DNA of 64,000 nt from Bog-473 sp963838835 (lineage in GTDB: Bacteria; Actinomycetota; Acidimicrobiia; Acidimicrobiales; RAAP-2): NCBI GenBank assembly GCA_963838835.1, contig CAWITA010000035.1:62001-126000 (forward strand), given 5' to 3'. Both the position numbers and the translations under genes were made by a program. Below the pieces are notes generated by a model, which made no database searches, was not told the origin of the DNA, and saw only the letters and a program-made list of their open reading frames with translations. Shown one piece after another: positions 45,552 through 55,108 of this stretch (positions within the stretch are counted from its first letter, which is position 1; each line of letters opens with the position of its first letter).

Positions 45552-46844
45552 ATGACCGTGGATATGCGGACGCGGCCGATCAACGCAGAGGGACCAGCGG
45601 ACTCCAATTCGTTCTTCAAGGTCGACTGGCAAGACGCCGTTGCTCGAAACGGCCGCCGAGCCGCGGCGGACGCAGCGCGGCTCGCCCTCGGCCCGCTCGC
45701 CATCCGAGTGGACGGTGACGTCTGGACGATCGTGCCCCGGGGCAGGACCATTGACGTTGTCCCCGGACGCATCGAGACCGAGCCATGCGTAACGCTCGAT
45801 CGTCCTGCGTTTGCCGACCTCTTCTGCGAACGACGCACGGCGCTGGGACTCGTCATTGGGACCCGGGTCACCGGCGACCCTGTTTCCAACGAGGCCTTCT
45901 GCGCCTGGGATCCGGTGCTCCGATCTCTTCTCGACGGACGGCCTCTGTACCACCCTGGAGCGGTGACGCTCCGTTCGTCTGACGGGTCCCCTCTCGAGAT
46001 CGACCAGCGGTTCCGGCTCGGCGAGCAGACCGCGGAGGCCGCGCATTTCCTGGCCGAGACTGGATTCTTGCTCCTACAAGACGTCTTCACCGAAGCCGAG
46101 ATCGACGAGGTCGACGCCGATCTTGCCCGCGCCGTCGGCGCGGCCCGAGTCGACGACGGCTCCTCCTGGTGGGCGACGACCCGCACCGGCGAGCGCTATC
46201 CCTGCCGGATCCTCGACCTCGGGCCCAAGTCACCGGCCCTGCAAGCGCTTGTCGCCGATGACCGGTACACCGCCATCGGCGAGCTGCTCGGCGACGGTCA
46301 CCGGCCGGGCGATCCGTTCGGGGAGCACTTCGCCGATGCGACCGCGGAGGGGCTCCTCAAGCGAGTCGATTCCGTCGACGGTCTTGTCTGCCTGCCGTGG
46401 CACAAAGACTGCGATCGTGGGGGCCACTCGATGTTCTGTGCCGGTCTCACGATCGGCATCTGCCTCACGCCTGTGGACGAGGCCCACGGTGGCCTCGATG
46501 TCATGGCCGGCTCGCACCGGGCCAACATCGCCCGGGCGCAGATCGAGGACTCGCTCGACCTTCCCGTCGTCAGCCTGCGCGCCGAGCGAGGCGACATCAC
46601 CGTTCACCTGTCGTGCACCCTGCACCGCTCGACCCACCCGACGACCCGGGAGCGTCGCGTCGCGTACACCGGCTTCGCGCTGCCGCCGCGGCCGGGTGAC
46701 TCGCACGCCAAAGACGCGCAGCCCCGGTTGCGCCGTGAACGCGCAGCCATCGGGGGATCGAACGGCCGCATCGATGGGGACTTGAGCCTTCAGCGGAACA
46801 ATCATCCCAGAGAGTCGGATCGGCGTAACAGGCCAGATTCGTAG
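45552..46844 (+). CDS. Phytanoyl-CoA dioxygenase-family enzyme with an N-terminal SCP2-like domain
   Basis: 430 aa. Residues about 35-130 look like an SCP2 sterol-carrier domain (ALGPLAIRVDGDVWTIVPRG, VTLDRPAFADLFCERRT). The rest is an Fe(II)/2-oxoglutarate dioxygenase of the PhyH family: metal motif HKD in CLPWHKDCDRGGHSMFC, product-side AHGGLDVMAGSHRAN, and distal His in VHLSCTLHRSTHPTTRERR, where the last Arg would bind 2-oxoglutarate. It likely hydroxylates a lipid or isoprenoid-like molecule held by the SCP2 part. ATG 45552 has a GGAAGAG ribosome site; the frame is open further upstream. Confidence 0.75.
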   Translation: MTVDMRTRPINAEGPADSNSFFKVDWQDAVARNGRRAAADAARLALGPLAIRVDGDVWTIVPRGRTIDVVPGRIETEPCVTLDRPAFADLFCERRTALGLVIGTRVTGDPVSNEAFCAWDPVLRSLLDGRPLYHPGAVTLRSSDGSPLEIDQRFRLGEQTAEAAHFLAETGFLLLQDVFTEAEIDEVDADLARAVGAARVDDGSSWWATTRTGERYPCRILDLGPKSPALQALVADDRYTAIGELLGDGHRPGDPFGEHFADATAEGLLKRVDSVDGLVCLPWHKDCDRGGHSMFCAGLTIGICLTPVDEAHGGLDVMAGSHRANIARAQIEDSLDLPVVSLRAERGDITVHLSCTLHRSTHPTTRERRVAYTGFALPPRPGDSHAKDAQPRLRRERAAIGGSNGRIDGDLSLQRNNHPRESDRRNRPDS

Positions 46845-46845
46845 A

Positions 46846-47643
46846 GTGCTGCAAACAACAGAGGTCAATCAGTTCGTGACGGAGGGTTACCTTGTCATCC
46901 GACGCGCCATTTCGATGGATGTCGCTGAAGAATGTCGTCGTTCCGCCGCGCAGCAGTTGGGGATCGACCTGGCCGACCCGGACACCTGGGAGCACCCGGT
47001 TGTGCGCGGGGTGCCGACGGGTGGACCATTCGAGGAGGCCGCCAATGCTCCTCGATTGCGAGAAGCCGTGGCGTGGCTGGTCGGTCCCGATGTCTGGTTG
47101 CCCCGCCCGAACCTGGGTGCGTTCGTAATTCGATTCCCGAGCGAAGAAGATCCCGGAGACACTGGCTGGCACATCGATTCGAGCTTCCAACCCCCAGGTG
47201 ACACTCGGTGGTTCGTCAACTACCGATCGAAGGAGAGGGCGCTGTTGCTGTTGTGCCTGGTCTCCGATGTTGGACCTGACGATGCGCCGAGCCGCCTGCT
47301 CCCGGGGTCTCACCTCGAGATGGCACGTCTACTGGCTCCTGCAGGCGAGAAGGGCCTTCCCGGTGCCTTTGTTGGTCAAGAATCGGAAATCCCGATCCCG
47401 GCATCGAGGGCCGGTGAGATTGTTGCCACCGGGTCGGCTGGTGACGTGTTCATCTGCCACCCCTTTTTGGTTCATGCAGCCAGTTGGCCGCACCGTGGTC
47501 ACCAACCGCGATTCGTCGCCCAACCTCCGATAGCACTTCGTGGTGAATTAGAGCTGGATGGAACACTTGATCAGATCTCGCCGGTAGCCAGAGCGATCCG
47601 GCTTGGTCTCGGCGGTTCGTCACTCCCTGACGGGCTTTCCTGA
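46846..47643 (+). CDS. Second phytanoyl-CoA dioxygenase-family enzyme
   Basis: 265 aa. VNQFVTEGYLVIRRAIS opens the PhyH fold. Metal ligands are HID in GDTGWHIDSSFQPPGD, and the distal His is in FICHPFLVHAASWPHRGHQPRF, with Arg in PRF. It starts 2 bp after the preceding dioxygenase, which implies co-translation. The pair may act in succession on one substrate; that is inference. Confidence 0.8.
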   Translation: MLQTTEVNQFVTEGYLVIRRAISMDVAEECRRSAAQQLGIDLADPDTWEHPVVRGVPTGGPFEEAANAPRLREAVAWLVGPDVWLPRPNLGAFVIRFPSEEDPGDTGWHIDSSFQPPGDTRWFVNYRSKERALLLLCLVSDVGPDDAPSRLLPGSHLEMARLLAPAGEKGLPGAFVGQESEIPIPASRAGEIVATGSAGDVFICHPFLVHAASWPHRGHQPRFVAQPPIALRGELELDGTLDQISPVARAIRLGLGGSSLPDGLS

Positions 47644-47832
47644 TCATCCCTAGCGTCCTCACCCGGAGTGAAGCAGAGGTTCGGCCTGCACGGTATCCGG
47701 CATGCTCGGCCGGTCACATCGGCCCTACAGGTTCGAAAGTCAGCAGAAACGTTGTGCTGTCGAAGCCGGCGTCTGCTTTAACGTGTAGCTTCGCTCAACG
47801 ACACACCAGCAACGGTCCGAAAGGAGGACAAG

Positions 47833-48120
47833 ATGGCTGTCGGGGTGCAATTGGACTTTAAAGGCGCCACTGCCGACCAGTACGACCAGGTCATCCAAAA
47901 GATGGGTTTCACGAAAGGTGGAAAGGGCTCCCCAGGCTGCATCTTTCATTGGGTGACCAAGACCAGCGAGGGGATCCGCGTCACCGACGTGTGGACCGAC
48001 CGGGATATGTTCGAGAAGTTCGCGCAAGAAAGGATCGGCCCGATCACCCAGGAAGTTGGCGTGCCCGGCCCGCCCGAGACCACCTTCTTCGAAGTGCACA
48101 ACTACCTCACTGCTGGGTAG
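47833..48120 (+). CDS. Small conserved protein, probable dimeric alpha-beta barrel
   Basis: 95 aa. Strand-helix-strand order from VGVQLDFKGATADQYDQVIQ, GCIFHWVTKTSEGIRVTDVW and DRDMFEKFAQERIG fits an ABM-like ferredoxin fold. GAAAGGAGGACAAG is a strong ribosome site. It lies among catabolic genes and could be a small oxygenase or a binding protein. Confidence 0.6.
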   Translation: MAVGVQLDFKGATADQYDQVIQKMGFTKGGKGSPGCIFHWVTKTSEGIRVTDVWTDRDMFEKFAQERIGPITQEVGVPGPPETTFFEVHNYLTAG

Positions 48121-48403
48121 AAGCCCCTCCTCGCGGGAGCCCCAGCGTTCAAGTCGCTCACTGCACAGGCCGCCAAGGCAAGACCCAGATAGCGGGCGTT
48201 CTCGACGACCTGCGCTCTAAGGCGCCGTCAAGGTTCGTCCTCGCGGGGCGAACCTGCCGAGAGCGGACTCTGCACCTGTCTCATCGGCGTCTCGGCGTTG
48301 ACAGTTCCAGCAAGGTTCGCCATAGTCTGGCAGAGAGTGCAGTCCGCCTAGCTGGGGCAAGGCCCGCTAGAGGGGGAGCTCCGCACCGGGGAGGATCGAC
48401 ATA

Positions 48404-49600
48404 ATGGCCAAGACGGCAATCATCTCGGTCGATGGTCACGTGAAGGCCTCGCGGGCCGGGTACCGGGACTACATCGAGAGGAAATACCTCGAGGACTATG
48501 ACGAGTCGGTGAAGGCAGCCGAGGAGGCCGGGATTCCCGACGCCGGCAATCTGAACCCTGAATACGGCTTCGATGCACAGTGGGACTCCAAGGCGCGCTG
48601 GGAAACCTTGGAGGGCCAGGGTGTGGTGGCCGAGGTGCTCTTCCCCAATGGCCAGCCGTTCCAGATCAATCGCTTCGAGGACATCGGCCGAGCCGCCAAC
48701 CCCGAGCTCGAGGCAGAGGGCCGGCGGGCCTACAACAGATGGCTGGCCGACTTTTGCGCCGAGGCTCCCGGCCGGCGTGCCGGTCAGGCGGTGGTGTCAT
48801 TTGACGACATCGATCGAGCGGTCGCCGACGTTCATTGGGCCAAGGAGCACGATCTGGGCGGGATCATGATGCCGGCGTTGCAGCCAGGCGGCACGAACTT
48901 CTTCGACCCCGTGCTCGATCCGATCTGGGCCGCCATCGAAGACGCCGGCCTGCCGATCAGCCAACACGGTGGTGCCGGCCTTCCCGGCTACAGCGCCCCC
49001 GGGTTCGCAATGATCCTCACGGTGTCGGTGGAGAACGGCTTCTACTCGGCGCGATCGCTGTGGCAGATGATCGCCGGTGGGGTGTTCGATCGCTTCCCCG
49101 GCCTCAAGGTGGCCTTCGTCGAGACCCAGGTCATGTTCTTGGTACCGGCCATTGCCCACCTCGAGATGACCTTGGGCATGGGCGACGACTGGATGGCGTT
49201 CGCCCGGTTCATGCAGAGGGAGCGCACGGTCGACAAGCAGCCCAGCGAGTACTTCGGGCTCAACTGCTTCGTGGGCGTGTCCCCCTTCGACGCTCGCCAG
49301 CTCCCGATCGACCAGCTCGTGGGCAAGGACGCCCACCAGAATCCGCTCCCCGGATTCCACATCGGTGCCGACGCCGCCATGTTCGGGGTGGACTACCCCC
49401 ACTTCGAGTCCTTCGTGCCGCGCACCTTTGAAAAGGTCGCCTCGCTCGTCGGGAACGCCAGCGTGACCCGAGAGGATGCCAACAAGGTCCTCTTCGAAAA
49501 TGCCGCCGAACTGTACGGCTTCGACCTCGCAGCGCTCCAACCCCACGTTGACCGGATCGGCTTCGAAATTGAGGACATCCTCGCTCCAAGCTCCGCCTAA
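48404..49600 (+). CDS. Amidohydrolase (PF04909-type metal-dependent hydrolase/decarboxylase)
   Basis: 398 aa TIM barrel. IISVDGHVKA is the N-terminal metal strand with one His and no HxH, usual in this branch. Later metal or catalytic positions lie in LPISQHGGAGLPGY, FPGLKVAFVETQV and FGVDYPHFES (Asp). Members hydrolyse or decarboxylate aromatic and other ring acids. It follows the two dioxygenases on the same strand, consistent with a breakdown pathway; substrate unknown. Confidence 0.78.
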   Translation: MAKTAIISVDGHVKASRAGYRDYIERKYLEDYDESVKAAEEAGIPDAGNLNPEYGFDAQWDSKARWETLEGQGVVAEVLFPNGQPFQINRFEDIGRAANPELEAEGRRAYNRWLADFCAEAPGRRAGQAVVSFDDIDRAVADVHWAKEHDLGGIMMPALQPGGTNFFDPVLDPIWAAIEDAGLPISQHGGAGLPGYSAPGFAMILTVSVENGFYSARSLWQMIAGGVFDRFPGLKVAFVETQVMFLVPAIAHLEMTLGMGDDWMAFARFMQRERTVDKQPSEYFGLNCFVGVSPFDARQLPIDQLVGKDAHQNPLPGFHIGADAAMFGVDYPHFESFVPRTFEKVASLVGNASVTREDANKVLFENAAELYGFDLAALQPHVDRIGFEIEDILAPSSA

Positions 49601-49855
49601 GAATCGGCAGAGGTGTCGCTCGCTCCTGTCACCGGGAAGCAAGTCACAGCCTACGCGCTCGTGATCCCCTTCACGTGTCTGGCCGGACGGGTCCGCTGCT
49701 CCGCGCCCGACGGGCATCTCCGCGGCACCTATGCCAAAGTTCGCACGGCAAAGAGCTCGGCACGACAGCGTATGCCCACAGTTCCGCTGGACCGCTCGTC
49801 CTCGGAGTGTGGTCGCCCGCCACGTCGTGCTCCGGCGAGCGGGGGGTAGTTCATC

Positions 49856-51148
49856 ATGGCAAAGCGCAACCTGATCGGCGCCGGGGCGCTGATCGTCGCC
49901 CTGTCATGCGCCAGCGCCGTTAGCCCGGCGTCGGCGGCCCCGAGCGACACCCCGGGGGTCACGGCGACGACCATCCGCGTCGGGATCCCCTACGTCGACT
50001 TGGCGGCGCTCACGGACCTGGGGGTGAACATGAGCTGGGGCAGCGTCCCCGACGCCTTCGACGCGATCATCGACAACATCAACGCGCACGGAGGCATCAA
50101 CGGCCGCAAGATCGTCCCGTACCTCGTGGCGGTGGACCCGTCGGGAACGGCGCCCGCGGCCACCGCGTGTACGCAGTTGACCGAGGACGACACCGTCTTT
50201 GTGGCCATCGGGCCGCTCGAGGCCACCTGCTACCTCGAGCACGACACGCCCGTCGTCGCTTCGATCTACGCCGCGGGCACGTCTTCGAGCGTGGCCCAGG
50301 ACTTCACCGCCACACCGCCGAACTCGGCCTATGACCCCCTGCAGCTGAGCGTCTACGACAAGCAGGGGGTCTTCAAGCACAAGAAGGTGGCGCTCTTCGG
50401 CGGCGATGCGGGCGACGCCTCTGAGGTCCCCTTCGTGCAGTCGTCGCTGGCCAAGCTCCGCGTCCCCGTCGTGACCACGGCGGTCGACTCTGCGCCCGAA
50501 GGTGACACCGCCGCCTCCAACGCGCAGGTGCAGGTCATCGCCCAGAAGTTCCAGTCTGACGGGGTGAACGAGGTCGTCGCCGTCGGCGACGGCTCGGCCA
50601 TCTGGCCCGAGGGGCTGTCAGCGATCCAGAGCTCGTACAACCCGCCGTGGGTGGCCACCAGCGAGAGCGACTTCACCGGCGCCGTGGGCAGCGACTACAG
50701 CCCGATCTACCTCTCGAACGTGGTGACCTCGAGCCCGCTCACCCCTCCCACCGCCATCTGGGACAACGCGGGGACCCAGCAGTGCGTCCGCATCGTCAAG
50801 AAGGCCTATCCGTCGGACCAGATCCGGGCGTACAGCGCCACCGTGCCCGAGTCCGAAGACACCTGGCTGAGCGTGGAACTCGCCTGCACGGATATGGCGC
50901 TGTTTGCCGACATCGCCAAGGCGGCCGGCAAGGACCTGACAGTCTCGAGCTTCGTCCACGCCGGCTACGGGCTCAAGAACCTGGTGCTGCCCGGGGCCGA
51001 CGCCCCCGTCTCGTTCGGGCCGGGCCGCCCCTACGCGCTCGGTCCGGTCTACATGGTGCACTACGACGCGGCAACCAAGAACGTCGTGTACGCCAACACG
51101 TCGGTCACCGGGTCACGAGGAGTTCTGACCCAGACTGCTGGACCATGA
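49856..51148 (+). CDS. Branched-chain amino acid (Liv)-type periplasmic binding protein
   Basis: 430 aa, secreted: signal NLIGAGALIVALSCASAVSPASA. TTIRVGIPYVDLAAL, INAHGGINGRKIVPYLVAVD, AVGDGSAIWPEGLSAIQSSY and VELACTDMALFADIAKAAG are type I (LivJ) blocks. No Liv permease or ATPase genes follow, so its transporter must be elsewhere or it acts as an orphan receptor. It may capture the compound degraded by the neighbouring genes, which is inference. Ends just before an IS630 remnant. Confidence 0.78.
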   Translation: MAKRNLIGAGALIVALSCASAVSPASAAPSDTPGVTATTIRVGIPYVDLAALTDLGVNMSWGSVPDAFDAIIDNINAHGGINGRKIVPYLVAVDPSGTAPAATACTQLTEDDTVFVAIGPLEATCYLEHDTPVVASIYAAGTSSSVAQDFTATPPNSAYDPLQLSVYDKQGVFKHKKVALFGGDAGDASEVPFVQSSLAKLRVPVVTTAVDSAPEGDTAASNAQVQVIAQKFQSDGVNEVVAVGDGSAIWPEGLSAIQSSYNPPWVATSESDFTGAVGSDYSPIYLSNVVTSSPLTPPTAIWDNAGTQQCVRIVKKAYPSDQIRAYSATVPESEDTWLSVELACTDMALFADIAKAAGKDLTVSSFVHAGYGLKNLVLPGADAPVSFGPGRPYALGPVYMVHYDAATKNVVYANTSVTGSRGVLTQTAGP

Positions 51149-51153
51149 TCGCC

Positions 51154-51256
51154 TTGGACCGCAACTTGGAACGAGAACCCGCGTTCGTTCGTGTGGACCA
51201 AGACCGGCGAGCGGATCTCGAGCGACTTGCTGGCTACCTGCACCGTCATCAACACC
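51154..51256 (+). pseudogene. C-terminal remnant of an IS630-type transposase
   Basis: Across one frame change, LDRNLEREPAFV joins VWTKTGERISSDLL. The string PAFVWTKTGERI is the very conserved tail of IS630-family transposases (PFVWTKTADEI). It ends at TGA 51256. The DDE catalytic part is missing. Shows that an insertion sequence once lay between the binding protein and the next gene. Confidence 0.5.
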
Positions 51257-51300
51257 ATGGCATGAGACTTTCGCAGCGCTTCACACTTCCAGGACATTAG

Positions 51301-51326
51301 CGGGAGGGGGGCAGGCCCCCCTCCCG
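51301..51326. terminator. Very strong GC hairpin
   Basis: CGGGAGGGGGG, loop CAGG, CCCCCCTCCCG: an 11-bp perfect stem with a 4-nt loop. No T-tract follows. It lies between the IS630 remnant and the next gene and may stop transcription from either side. Confidence 0.6.
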
Positions 51327-51406
51327 GCCTCCTCCCGGGCGCAACCTGGTCCAGGTTGAGATTGTCGGGCCGGCAGAGCCGTCCCTCGGGCGACCACGAT
51401 GTGTCG

Positions 51407-53026
51407 ATGACCACCGTGGTGAACATCAACGACGTGCTCGACGGTCACGTGGGCCTCGACCTTGCCTGCATCGACCGGCTTTACCTGAATGCCTACGTCC
51501 CCAACCTCCAGGTGAGCGGACAGGTGGTGACCTTCTTGACGGGACACCTCGGCTTCCCGATCCCGTCGCCCGCGTTGCTCCACAAGATCGGCAATCGCTT
51601 CCGTCGTGGTGTGAAGGCCTTCGCGGCCGACCGTGACATCCCTATCCTGCATTTGAAGAAGCCTGACCGGACCCGTTGGGACGACCGCAAGCTCGACCAT
51701 GTCCGGCCCTACTTCGAGGCGGCCGAGGCCGAAGGGCGATTTGGGGTCGTCGCCATCGTGGCCACCCAGGAGTTCGCCTGGGTGTTCAGTGCGAAGAACC
51801 GCTCGTCGACTCCTGGTGTGGTCAGCTTCGACTTCGTCAAGGAGGACCGACGGGTGGGCATGTATTACTTCTACGTGCTCGATCCCGAGTTCGGGCCCGG
51901 TTTCATCCGGATCTGCACCTACTTCCCCTATCCATCCCGCGTCTGGGTCAACGGGCACGAGTGGGCCAAGCGCCAGGCTGCACGCGAGCACATCAGCTTC
52001 TGCGAACTGGCCAACGGCTTCGCCTCGTCTGACGATCCCGCCGCCCTCCAGGCCATCTGCGAACGCTTGGGCCCGGGCGACGTCCAGGCCTTCTTCGACC
52101 GCTGGACCCGTGTCATCCCCACCCCCTTCACCGAGAGCGACCGGGAGGCCGGCTACTTCTTCGAGCTCTCCATGCGCCAGATCGAGGTGTCGCGCACTTT
52201 GGTCTTCGACGACCCCCGTCGAGCCAGGGGATTCTTCGAGGCCCTCGTCGCCGACAACATCGGTGTTGGCCGCCCCGAAGAGATCCGAGCCGTGTTCGTT
52301 CCTACCAAACGCGGTGCCCGCACCCCGCTACCAAGCCAAACCCGAGTTTTCGCTCCGGGGACAGAGGTGAAGATGGACTTCACCTTCAAGCACAGCCGCA
52401 TCAAGCAATACCTCAAGGAAGGGAGGGCCTTGCGTATCGAGACCGTCATCAACAAACCCGCTGACCTGGGCATCCTGGCCCGGCTCGAGCACCTACCCGA
52501 GCTGGTCGAGCGGGCCCGCGCGGTCAATGACCGTCTGCTTAGGATCGAACGTGCCGGCCAGGGCTGTGCCATCGGCTCTGCGCTCTTCGAGCGCATCCAC
52601 CAGCCCTACGTACGGGAGGGCCAACGAACCGGGGCCTTGCGCTTCGGGGATCAACGCGCCATGGCCCTGGCCGGTGCACTCTGCCTCGTCGTCCACGCCG
52701 TCACCGGCTTCACCAACAAGAGCTTTCGCGGGCGTGTTGCCGGACTCCTCGGAGGGGACTACAGCTCCTCACAGATGAGTTACGACCTGCGCCGTCTCCG
52801 CCTTCACGGCCTGATCGAGCGGTCGCCCGGCACGAACTCTTATGCCCTCACCCCCGAGGGCATCCGCGTCGCCGTCTTCTACACCAAAGTGCGAGCTCGC
52901 CTCCTCGGCCCGCTCCTCGAGGCCGATCAACCTCCGGCGCCAGTCGAGCTCCGTCGCGCCCTGGGTACGATCGAGCATGTGCTCGGCGACTACGTCAACA
53001 ACGCTCGGCTAGGAGTGGCAGCCTGA
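51407..53026 (+). CDS. Orphan 539-aa protein with a C-terminal winged helix, function unknown
   Basis: The first half is rich in aromatic strands (LNAYVPNLQVSGQVVTFLTG, YYFYVLDPEFGPGFIRICTY, YPSRVWVNGHEWAKRQAARE). The middle has FELSMRQIEVSRTLVFDDPR and FKHSRIKQYLKEGRALRIET. Residues about 425-510 form a clear winged helix: TNKSFRGRVAGLLGG, SSSQMSYDLRRLRLHGLIER, GTNSYALTPEGIRVAVF. I recall similar unannotated proteins scattered in actinobacteria but cannot verify this. The start ATG 51407 is chosen where MTTVVNINDVLDGHV begins; it has no good ribosome site. It is well formed and unbroken beside IS remnants. It may be a DNA-binding protein of a mobile element. Confidence 0.6.
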   Translation: MTTVVNINDVLDGHVGLDLACIDRLYLNAYVPNLQVSGQVVTFLTGHLGFPIPSPALLHKIGNRFRRGVKAFAADRDIPILHLKKPDRTRWDDRKLDHVRPYFEAAEAEGRFGVVAIVATQEFAWVFSAKNRSSTPGVVSFDFVKEDRRVGMYYFYVLDPEFGPGFIRICTYFPYPSRVWVNGHEWAKRQAAREHISFCELANGFASSDDPAALQAICERLGPGDVQAFFDRWTRVIPTPFTESDREAGYFFELSMRQIEVSRTLVFDDPRRARGFFEALVADNIGVGRPEEIRAVFVPTKRGARTPLPSQTRVFAPGTEVKMDFTFKHSRIKQYLKEGRALRIETVINKPADLGILARLEHLPELVERARAVNDRLLRIERAGQGCAIGSALFERIHQPYVREGQRTGALRFGDQRAMALAGALCLVVHAVTGFTNKSFRGRVAGLLGGDYSSSQMSYDLRRLRLHGLIERSPGTNSYALTPEGIRVAVFYTKVRARLLGPLLEADQPPAPVELRRALGTIEHVLGDYVNNARLGVAA

Positions 53027-53084
53027 AACTTGTCACAAAATCCAGAGACCGGCAGACCAAGAAGATCTAGGCAAAGGAGTAGAG

Positions 53085-54455
53085 ATGACAGTTGATCCTG
53101 CGAGCCTTTCCCCAGCTCCATCCAAGGGGGAGCCCTTCGTTCCGAGTGGCAGCTACCGCGGCAGCATTGACCAGCTCGACTATCTCGAGGAGGAGTGGTT
53201 CGCGAGCGGGGAGGTGGAGGGCCACCCGTACACGACCTCCGTCTTCGTGCGGCGGCCCCGAGACAAGTCCCGGTTCAGCGGAACGGTCGTCGTCGAGCCC
53301 CTGCACGCGGCGAGCGCGGCACCGATCTTCATCTACACCGCTCCCTACATCATGCGCTCGGGGCACGCGTGGGCCTGCGTCTGCTCCCAGAAGGCCCCAC
53401 TCGACGCCTTCGTGAAGCCCTCTAACGTTGACAGGTACGTCTCGTTGGACATCTGGTCCGACACCCTGCCGCCGGAGGGATCCGGCTTCGGCCCCGGCCT
53501 GCCCCGCGACCCATCGGCCATGCAGGCGAGGATGAAGCACATGCGGCGGGTAAACGTGCTGTCGACGCCTATCCTCGCTCAGGTCGGGGCGGCCCTCGGG
53601 GAAGGGGACGGGCCCTTCTCGGGTGTCCGCCATGTCATCTTGGCCGGCCACTCACAGACTGGGGGGGTCGTGATCGACTACATCTTGAACGGCCACGACG
53701 CCTACCGCCTTGCGAACGGCTCGCCCGTCTACCACGGTTTGTTCCCGACGGGATCGACTGGACTCTCACCCGGTGGGTCGGCTTCAGTGACTCTCGGCCC
53801 TTGCGACGTGCCGATCGTGCAGGTACTCAGCGACGGCGACATCTCGGATCCCAACCGGCCGGGACGAGAAGGCCGTGCGTACCGGCGGGACGACAGCGAC
53901 GACCCGGGCGACCGCTACCGGCTCTACGAACTCGCCGGTGTCGCTCACATGGGCACCCGCTACCCGCCCTACAACGACAACGCTATGTGGCAGAACGATC
54001 CCCTCGGCACGGCGGGCGCCATCCCCAAGGACGCGACCATGAACAGCCTGCCCCACGACGAGCTGTTCAGCATGGCGCTGGACCACCTCGTGGAGTGGGT
54101 GGCTACCGGGGTCACTCCTCCTTGCGGGGACCGAATCGAAGTCGGCCCGGACGGGCTCTTCGCCAAGGACGAACAGGGCAACACCCTGGGCGGCGTCCGC
54201 TGCGTCCAGCTCGACGTTCCCAGGTTGCAGTACATGTCGAACCCAGGGGTGACGGAGGACGGAACGCCCGCCTTCGGCGTCGTGGGCATCGAAAGGCCCT
54301 TGCCCAAAGACGTGCTAGGGCGTCTCTACAAAAACCACTTCGACTACGTCGAGCAGTTCAACCGCCGGCTCGACGAGCTCGTGGGCCAAGGCTGGTTCCT
54401 CGCCGAGGACGCCGCCGAGATGCGGGCCGAGGCCGAAAAGGCAGAGGTTCCCTAG
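53085..54455 (+). CDS. Alpha/beta-hydrolase domain-containing protein (Abhydrolase_10-like)
   Basis: 456 aa. FSGTVVVEPLHAASAAPIFI and the nucleophile elbow LAGHSQTGGVVIDYIL mark this hydrolase branch. YELAGVAHMGTRYPP provides the catalytic His region, and HDELFSMALDHLVEWVATGV the C-terminal lid. No signal peptide. AAAGGAG precedes the ATG. It closes the catabolic block; substrate unknown. Confidence 0.75.
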   Translation: MTVDPASLSPAPSKGEPFVPSGSYRGSIDQLDYLEEEWFASGEVEGHPYTTSVFVRRPRDKSRFSGTVVVEPLHAASAAPIFIYTAPYIMRSGHAWACVCSQKAPLDAFVKPSNVDRYVSLDIWSDTLPPEGSGFGPGLPRDPSAMQARMKHMRRVNVLSTPILAQVGAALGEGDGPFSGVRHVILAGHSQTGGVVIDYILNGHDAYRLANGSPVYHGLFPTGSTGLSPGGSASVTLGPCDVPIVQVLSDGDISDPNRPGREGRAYRRDDSDDPGDRYRLYELAGVAHMGTRYPPYNDNAMWQNDPLGTAGAIPKDATMNSLPHDELFSMALDHLVEWVATGVTPPCGDRIEVGPDGLFAKDEQGNTLGGVRCVQLDVPRLQYMSNPGVTEDGTPAFGVVGIERPLPKDVLGRLYKNHFDYVEQFNRRLDELVGQGWFLAEDAAEMRAEAEKAEVP

Positions 54456-54510
54456 ACCTCCACTTTCAGCCCGTCCTCGATCGCCCCTCGCAACTACCCG
54501 ACGCTTGGGC

Positions 54511-54786
54511 TCACCAGCTGCTGTCGATGGACTCCTCGGCCGCGTCCGTCATCGCTTGGGGATCGAACTCTTGGCCCTCGGCGTCGTCAGCGCGCTTGAG
54601 ATCGTTTCCGCCGCCCAGAGAAGTCGCCTCCGCAACCCGCTCCATCCCAACTGTGATCGGTTCGTCGGGTGGCGGATCTTGCGACTCGATTCCGGCATCC
54701 CGAACGAGAGCAGTCGGGGTCCCAGCTGAGATCCAACGGGCTTCATGCCGCTCATAGGGGTCGTTGTACCAGCCTTCTTCGTTCAC
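54511..54786 (-). CDS. Small acidic protein with a DUF2510-like start
   Basis: 91 aa. GWYNDPYERHEARWISAG resembles the WYpDPxGRHexRyWdG opening of DUF2510 domains, and GTPTALVRDAGIESQDPPPD continues it. The rest is acidic and Glu/Asp-rich. GTG start at 54786. Family members are membrane-surface or secreted-protein modules of unknown role; here no membrane helix follows. Confidence 0.5.
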   Translation of the reverse strand: MNEEGWYNDPYERHEARWISAGTPTALVRDAGIESQDPPPDEPITVGMERVAEATSLGGGNDLKRADDAEGQEFDPQAMTDAAEESIDSSW

Positions 54787-55108
54787 GATCTCTGCTTTCC
54801 GGCGAACACAGCACGCAGGTTAACTGGGGTTCGGGTCGGCGATGCCACTGAGGAGGAACCACGAATTCGGGGCGAGGACCTACTCCTTTCGCTACCGGGA
54901 TGAGGTGCCTCGCCTTGGCCCCAACCAACGCCATATCTGCTCCGCTCTCGTAGTGGCTACATCTCCGAGGCGGAGTTGTTTCCGGAGCTAGACCTCAACT
55001 TCAGGTTGAAGGTTAGCCTATCTACGCATTTTCTCCGAAACCCGAAACACGGCTCAGGGACTTCGTCAGGGATATCTCTCCTACCGACGCACATGACCCA
55101 GGCTCGCG

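Noticed and set aside
51301..51326. Terminal inverted repeat of the IS630 remnant
   Set aside because: It is a single hairpin, not two separated ends, and no partner copy lies upstream.
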